From NCBI GenBank assembly GCA_024760905.1, contig CM045745.1, positions 19,452,782 to 19,516,781 on the forward strand: DNA of 64,000 nucleotides. Direction: 5' to 3'. Of this stretch, positions 58,484 through 64,000 are shown in pieces. Source of the DNA: Plotosus lineatus (Eukaryota; Chordata; Actinopteri; Siluriformes; Plotosidae). Position numbers and translations under genes: made by a program. Each line of letters begins with the position of its first letter. Position 1 is the first letter of the stretch. The notes beneath the pieces were generated by a model, which was given only the letters and a program-made list of their open reading frames with translations, was not told the origin of the DNA and made no database searches.

Positions 58484-59420
58484 GGAAACAGGTTGGGTAT
58501 GTGTTGGGAAATATAGTTCCGGTGCATCATGTTCAGCACAATTCATACCAAGTTGCTCGATATTCAAGGAACCATGTAGAGGAAAATTGACAGAGACATC
58601 ACAAGTACCAACTCTAAAATCCTTAACTCATGGAAACAACAAGGTTGATGCTATCATATAGTCGACTAAACTTGCTCCGTTATGTGTAGCACAAGTAAAC
58701 TGGCCCGCTTTATCCCTAAATAACCTGCCATTCATGATATGGATTCCAAAAGTACAACACAATTCTACTAACTTTTTACCAAAATTATTATGGTTAAGAT
58801 TATCTCGGCTTGAACGAGGCATTTCAAAATTATCAAAAGGATAGTCATCAATATCGTTTTGGATAAAATCCATATCATCAGAAATAAAGTCTAGAAAGTC
58901 TTTTGTCCTTGAAGTCTTTTGTCCTTGCATTTAGGTCACCAGCTAATAGTAATTGTTTATCTCTCGATCAGCAACTATAATGTTAATATAATGTACTAGG
59001 ATGTCAATACCATCATCACCATTCTCATTGTTGTCATAAACTGGGGACCCCTCTGGTGAAATATAGGTAAACACAAGTCTGGTGTCTTTATCCCAGTTAA
59101 AATATTTGGATCTCAGCAATAAAACAACCGTGTTTTGAAACTGTTCATACAGTCTGACAACAATATTATTCTGCATCCACATCTCTCTTATGAAAACAAT
59201 CACACCTCCGCTGTATCGACTTAGCTGCTTTATTTTATCCCTGACCGAATTAAGTGATCGAAAACCAGACATGAACGTCGAGAATTCATTCTGAGCTCGC
59301 ACAAATGATTCACAAAAACACACTATCAAATTTGCAGCTCAAATGCTTCACCTGTGAAGATTCATTGTCATGTTTATGTAGACCGCCGATATTCCATGTC
59401 AAGATGTCAAACGTAGGGCC
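58484..59420 (-). pseudogene. LINE ORF2 endonuclease domain, broken
   Basis: Minus strand. Starts near 59405 with FDILTWNIGGLHKHD, the usual first motif of apurinic-type LINE endonucleases. Then RYSGGVIVFIRE, a GDLNARTKDF region at about 58950-58920 and GASLVDYMIAS, followed by DFRV. Stops and frameshifts separate the segments. Cut at the insertion boundary before the reverse transcriptase. Confidence 0.82.
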
Positions 59421-59432
59421 GTGGCCGCACCT

Positions 59433-60452
59433 TCAGTCCCCAGTTTGTTTACTCTCTCTGTGTGTTTGTCCTTGTCCTTGACCTTGCTTGTCAGTTTCAT
59501 TTCCGGGTACAAACAAATCGGCCCATGTGGGTATGTTTATGTTGAGTGATGACTGTTCTACGTGCGATACTTTTTCTCTTGCAATGCTTTTGGAGTCTCT
59601 ATCGTACACAAACACTTGTCCTTTCACGATCAACTGATTTCGGGTTGTGTTCTGCATCTCGGGCCCTGACAAACCAGGGGGAGAGCGCCTGTCCTCTCGT
59701 ATCTTCAGGAGAAAGTCTTTGGTGACGCGCTTCTGTTGTGATCCTTGCGTTCTATCTGCCCGTGATGCCTTGTAAATATCACTCTTGCTCTTAGATGTAA
59801 GTAATTTAGCGATGATTGGGGAGCCTGCCTTCGTTGGATTTAGTCGGTGAGCCCTTGTAATGACAATTGATTCTGTGTTTTGCATTTTCAAGTCTTGAGA
59901 CAGAAACTCACGAACTTTCCCCTCCGATGACTCCCACGGCTCGCCTTTCTCACCCGGTATACTATGAAAGATGAGATTTTCTCTTCTGCTTCTGGATTCA
60001 ACATCTTGGATCTTATCTTCCATTGCTAATAGTTTTGTTTTTAACTCTTTGTTTTCATTTTGCAGTTGGAGTAGCTTGTCATTGAAATTTGATGCCATTT
60101 TGTCAACTTTATTGTTGAGGGTTTCAAAGTTCTTGTTCATCGATTTAATATCAGTTTTCATTTCGAGCAGTAATTTCAAGATATCGATATCCGTTTCCTG
60201 ATTTTCACTTACATTGATACCAAGCAAACCCGACTCATCAATAGCTAGAGTCTGCTGTCATATGGTAGGTCCCGAGTTGGTCTCCACATTACCGCAGGTG
60301 ACAAGTAGAGCAGTTATCAGGCACATCAAATGCAATCCCAGCGAAAAATAACACTTCGAAAGTTTTCTTCCATGTATATTTCGGCTCTTGCTTTTGTCAG
60401 ATTGACAAAACATACCTATTTTGGCTCTATATTGAGCTAAAGAAATGCCCAT
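59433..60452 (-). pseudogene. LINE ORF1 with N-terminal 2A-like motif and one in-frame stop
   Basis: From the ATG at 60452 one frame runs to the stop at 59433, interrupted only by TGA at 60260-60258. N-terminus: a hydrophobic stretch (LGLHLMCLITALLVT) followed by CGNVETNSGPT (60296-60264), which resembles 2A ribosome-skipping motifs (D-V-E-x-N-P-G-P) with Asp changed to Asn and the first Pro to Ser. Then a coiled coil (LLEMKTDIKSMNKNFETLNN...) and an L1-like RNA-binding block (RSRRENLIFHSIPGEKGEPW). ORF1 proteins of LINEs are nucleic-acid chaperones. 2A motifs at this position are known in some animal LINEs. Confidence 0.82.
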
Positions 60453-60779
60453 TTTTTTTAGAGCTCGTGATTAACACGTCTACACAGTAGCTCACGCATG
60501 CTTATGAATACTTTATTGTAAAGGCTCCACGGGTATAAGAAATACATTTATTAAGTAAATATTTGAAGTATCCCTTATCACAACACAGTTTTATTAATAT
60601 TATGTCATCAACTGATGTTAATGTAATCTGTAACCTATGCTTATTTCTTATCCATGTTAAGAAAATCAGAAATTTAACTGGTCTATAACAATAGCTTTAA
60701 TCTATTTATTCTGTCTGTATTTTGGGCTAACGGCCTATTACTGAATAAAATGTCAGTCTGTCTGTCTGTTCCTTATCGT

Positions 60780-62300
60780 ATTATCATAGTGCTACAGAAT
60801 GAGTACAAATTTCAGTACAGCATTGCAGCACTTTCACCTTCATGATGCATAAAAGACATAAAAAATTCCAAATGAAAGCTTTTCCTTCATTGGATGATGA
60901 ATAGCCAAGACACATAATCAGTTTGTTATGGATTCCCTGATGAGCTGTCAACCCATGAAGACGGTATAGTTGACAATTATTTACTGAAGGCAAGGATGTC
61001 TTGGAATAGAGTGAAGAATTGTTTATACACTCCCTTTTAGTATTTGAGTCAAAGCATACGAAACAGATATTTTGTTGAACCACTGCCAAGAATTGCTTGT
61101 ATTTCATCAATTGTCAGGAAATTGTGTATCTTTTTGAATAAATGTTGGTTATTGAATACAGAGTCCACATGGGCAGTATAAATTAGATTTGTTGATTAAT
61201 TTTCTTTATAGGTGAAATGAAAGTTGAAAAAGTACCTGGCTTTGAGGTTTGATTTTGTAACATCCGAGATATATCTCTATTGAATTTCTAAATACACCAA
61301 GAGTAACAGCCAAGAGCAAAAAAAAAAAAAAAGTGTTGCAGGGTAAAATACAAGAATAGATATTTCAAAAAGGTGGAAAGTATATTTACAATAAGGCCTA
61401 ATTGTCAGAGAAATTTATTTCAAATTTCCCCATGTGTACCTAGGATGTTTGTCAAACTTGTGTGGAAATGTTATCACTGACTTTTTATGGCGAGATTATA
61501 GGTCAGAAAGAAGTGAGGTTCTTGGGTTTTTTTTTTTTTTTTTTTTTTTGAAGCATGATTATGATGCCTGCGTGACTGTGATGCACTCTGGACATCCATT
61601 TTGATTCAAGCATTATGCACTCAGGACAATGTTCTTTAATCCCTTGATAGTGGACCAGTTATATCGCATCACTGTGTAGTAAACACTAATGTTCTATACA
61701 GCCTACATGTGAAATATTAAACTAAACTTGTAATGTTATACATTTGTCAGACTGGTCAACTACAAAATAAACAAAAAAAAAAACAGATGTTACGTTCTCT
61801 CTACATAAGAACTGCGACAGGTGAAAAACCTAATGCAACTTTCAATTCCTCCAAAAATGTATGCTCTTGGTACTAAAGCGTCACTTAATTAGATGTGGTA
61901 GGTTTTTTCCACGTTTGAATAAGGAAGAATGTTTTTCACCAGTAAACTTTTGATATTAATCACACCGCTACATCTTGCTGAAGTGGTGTTTCAAGTTCAG
62001 CTTATTGTCAATGGAGAACTATTTTAGGAAATATAATTGACAAAGGCGAGCTTTCAGTTTGTTGTATGCAGCATAGACTTCTCTACTATACATAGGCATG
62101 GTTGGGGTTTGCTTGTATGAGTTACCCCGCATGGTGCTATCATACCCTCATAAAGCAAGCCATTTCAAGTATTTCAAATTTAAAGTGTTTCATACATGAA
62201 GAAAACTGACATCATTGTTATTTACAGGTGATGTATAAAATATCTCTCATCGAACCTCATAATATCCACCACTTCTGACACTAAATGGCAGCATTTTGAC
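60780..62300. other. Stretch without recognised features
   Basis: AT-rich, with poly(T) at 61527-61550 and A-runs near 61318 and 61771. No exon or transposon terminus was recognised. Confidence 0.4.
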
Positions 62301-62308
62301 TTGGATTA

Positions 62309-62634
62309 ATTCTTCTTCTTTTCCTTTCAACTTTTTTCAGGGGTCGCCACAGCGAATCATCTGATTCACATGTTTGATTTGGCATAGGTTTTTACGTCGG
62401 ATGCCCTTCCTTACACAACTATTTAGCAAGGGGCAGAAACACACTGACGGGTATGCAGCTACTCTTTACAAAAGTCAGCAATGGTTCTTTTACATGCCTC
62501 TCACCATAGACAGTGAGAGACATGGCTGGCCTTTGATAACCCAGTCAGCTGCACTGGGGGACAGTGACAATCCTGTGGAGAGTGGGACTCGAACTCCCGA
62601 CCCTAGGATCAGTGATCCAGGCCACCACTGCCCT
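62309..62634 (-). mobile_element. SINE-A with tail 1, partial head
   Basis: Tail 1 and body are clear. In the head the A-box segment is deleted (GATCCAGGCCACCACTGCCC joins directly). Flanking duplication unclear. Confidence 0.87.
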
Positions 62635-62759
62635 TACTTTGATTCATGATTAGCTGGGAGATGATGTATGTACTGTCTATGTACTTTACTGGAAATTAAT
62701 GCCTTAATTGATGATTGGCCTTGATGTTCTCATATATTAGAAACATATTTTAGTGTGGG

Positions 62760-64000
62760 TAAGGGGCAAGAGGTACATGATGAAGTGCCTGGGTTGCTGG
62801 GTCCAAGTACACCAAACAACATTAACAAACCATTTGCCGAATACGGAGTAGGTTCTTCTTGTACCACCAGAACAACTCCTCAATTCCTTAATGGACTCCA
62901 AAACATGGGAAGGTGTGCTGTGGTATCTGGCACCAAGACTTTAGCAGCAAATCCTTTAAGCTTTCGAAGTTGCTAGGTGGGGCCTGTGTGGATTGGATTT
63001 GTTTGTCCAGCCCATGTTGGAATTTGTAGGGCAAGTCAACACCTTGAACTCCTTTTGCCATTCCTGAACAATGTTTGCAGTGCAGCAGGGTGTATTGTCC
63101 TGTTGAAAGAGGCCTCTGCAGTTTTGTAGAATGGTTGCCATGAAGGGTTGTACTGGCTTTGTAACAATGTTTAGGTGGATGATACGAGTTAAATTAACAT
63201 CAACAAAAATGCCAGGAATTGAGGCTTTGCTGAGAGTTTAGGTTCTTTGCATACTGCATCACTTATAGGACTTTCTGTGGATGATGGTTAGCATACTGAC
63301 TGGTCTGTACCTAGGTAGCCTTATTTGCAGAAAGCTGGAATGCATTGTGTGTTCTGACACCTTTTTATTATGGGAAGTGTTTACATTTAAACATTTACAT
63401 TAAATAACATTTTAAAGACCATTTGGGGGTGAGGAGCCCTAGGCTCATTGATGCCATTTCTATGTGGAGTTTGCATGTTTTTCCCCTGTGATTGTATGGG
63501 TTTCCTAAAGGTACTCTGATTCCCTCCCACAGTATGAAGACATGCACAGTAGACTAAATTATTGTTCCAAATTCACCCTGATATGTGTATATTGGCCCTG
63601 CAATAGATTGCCGAGTTGTTCATAATGCAACCCAACTTTGCCAAAAGTTGCCTCAGCCCTAATAATAAGTTGTTTGGTGTAAAGAATACCAGGTATTCAT
63701 TCATTTGCCAAGTTAGCCATGAGATTCAACACTGTCTGATTGGTTTATCGTTAGGCAATACAGTTTTCTGTCATAGCCAGCATAAACAGTTTCAACAGTT
63801 CGTGCTAGTGTAGCTCTCCTGTGGGATCAGAACAGCTCGTAATCACTCCCCACACACTTCAGTGAACCTTCGACACTCTTGACACTTGGCAGTCCATTGG
63901 TTGACTTTCCTTGGACCTTTCTGGACTGCATACTGGTATCAGTCCACAAGATCTGCTGCTCTAGAGACGAATAGATCTGGTGGTTCATTTATGTAGCCCT
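62760..64000 (-). mobile_element. Tc1-type transposon remnant running to the window end
   Basis: The minus frame around 63141-62960 reads MATILQNCRGLFQQDNTPCC TANIVQEW and KEFKVLT, matching the second-aspartate region of a common fish Tc1 transposase. The sequence on both sides (for example GTGTGTTCTGACACCTTTTT, CTGTGGGATCAGAACAGCTC) continues the same element. A V-SINE interrupts it at about 63430-63680. Highly decayed. Confidence 0.75.
63430..63680 (+). mobile_element. V-SINE fragment nested in the Tc1 remnant
   Basis: Core TGTGGAGTTTGCATGTTTTT to CCCTCCCACAGTATGAAGAC, body and a weak tail with CCCTAATAATAAG. Head lost. Confidence 0.75.

Larger units (their letters stand above)
58484..60766. 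mobile_element. LINE insertion with inverted 5' half
   Basis: Flanked by a perfect 12-bp target duplication, TGTTCCTTATCG, at 58472-58483 and 60767-60778. 58484 to about 60506 is minus-strand: 5' UTR, ORF1 and endonuclease. About 60507-60766 is plus-strand: the 3' end, matching 6208-6490, with TGTC repeats. The inverted part runs from an internal point at the flank to the element's 5' end at the junction, exactly the order expected from twin priming. The ORF2 reverse-transcriptase part is absent. Non-functional. Confidence 0.88.

Noticed and set aside
58434..58661. Plus-strand open frame ending in HGNNKVDAII
   Set aside because: It overlaps the inverted LINE endonuclease on the other strand and the target flank. 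No motif.
62755..62976. Plus-strand 73-codon open frame
   Set aside because: It is the antisense of a decayed Tc1 transposase.

Overview
This window is vertebrate nuclear DNA, almost certainly from a ray-finned fish. The evidence is split genes with GT-AG introns, very many CA/TG, TA and AAT microsatellites, and a fish-typical transposon mix: tRNA-derived SINEs, V-SINEs, Tc1, mariner, Tigger/pogo and hAT elements, and several LINE families. An otophysan such as a catfish would fit the repeat mix, but that is a guess. Gene density is low, and most of the window is intron or intergenic DNA filled with transposons.

Three protein-coding loci are supported. (1) Positions 2849-6723, plus strand: the last four coding exons of a procollagen C-proteinase enhancer gene (pcolce). 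They encode the end of CUB2, a long lysine/proline linker and the C-terminal NTR domain. (2) Positions 16204-17334, minus strand: a complete intronless 376-aa PAQR-family membrane receptor, closest by eye to PAQR9 (mPR epsilon). (3) Positions 44548-44719, plus strand: the first coding exon of an LRCH gene, best fitting lrch4, in a CpG-rich promoter. No second lrch4 exon was recognised, so intron 1 probably fills the remaining 19 kb. Human PCOLCE and LRCH4 are close neighbours on 7q22, and human PCOLCE2 and PAQR9 are neighbours on 3q23. The window therefore combines linkages that are split in human, which suggests an ancestral pcolce-paqr9-lrch4 block.

Layout: 1-2.8 kb, pcolce intron with SINEs. 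2.8-6.7 kb, pcolce exons, with an 801-bp hAT element and two LINE 3' ends in the introns. 7-8.5 kb, a LINE joined to a mariner fragment. 9.3-13 kb, SINEs and a Tigger-type MITE. 13.1-13.5 kb, a near-perfect palindrome between two TA runs, each arm carrying what reads as a hammerhead ribozyme. 15.5-18.5 kb, the PAQR gene and its CpG-rich upstream region. 18.7-44 kb, densely nested SINEs, hAT, Tc1 and Tigger elements. 44.2-44.8 kb, the lrch4 promoter and exon 1. 45-64 kb, intron-like DNA with hAT, Tigger, V-SINE and Tc1 copies, and one LINE insertion (58.48-60.77 kb) with an inverted 5' half and a decayed 2A-like motif.

The SINEs form a modular system. One tRNA-derived head and body, called SINE-A here, occurs with two different 3' tails. 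Tail 1 matches the 3' end of a LINE also present in the window. Tail 2 is the tail of the V-SINEs. Tail-1 copies keep perfect 17-20 bp target-site duplications and look young; tail-2 copies look older. All family names rest on motif recognition by eye; no database search was made.
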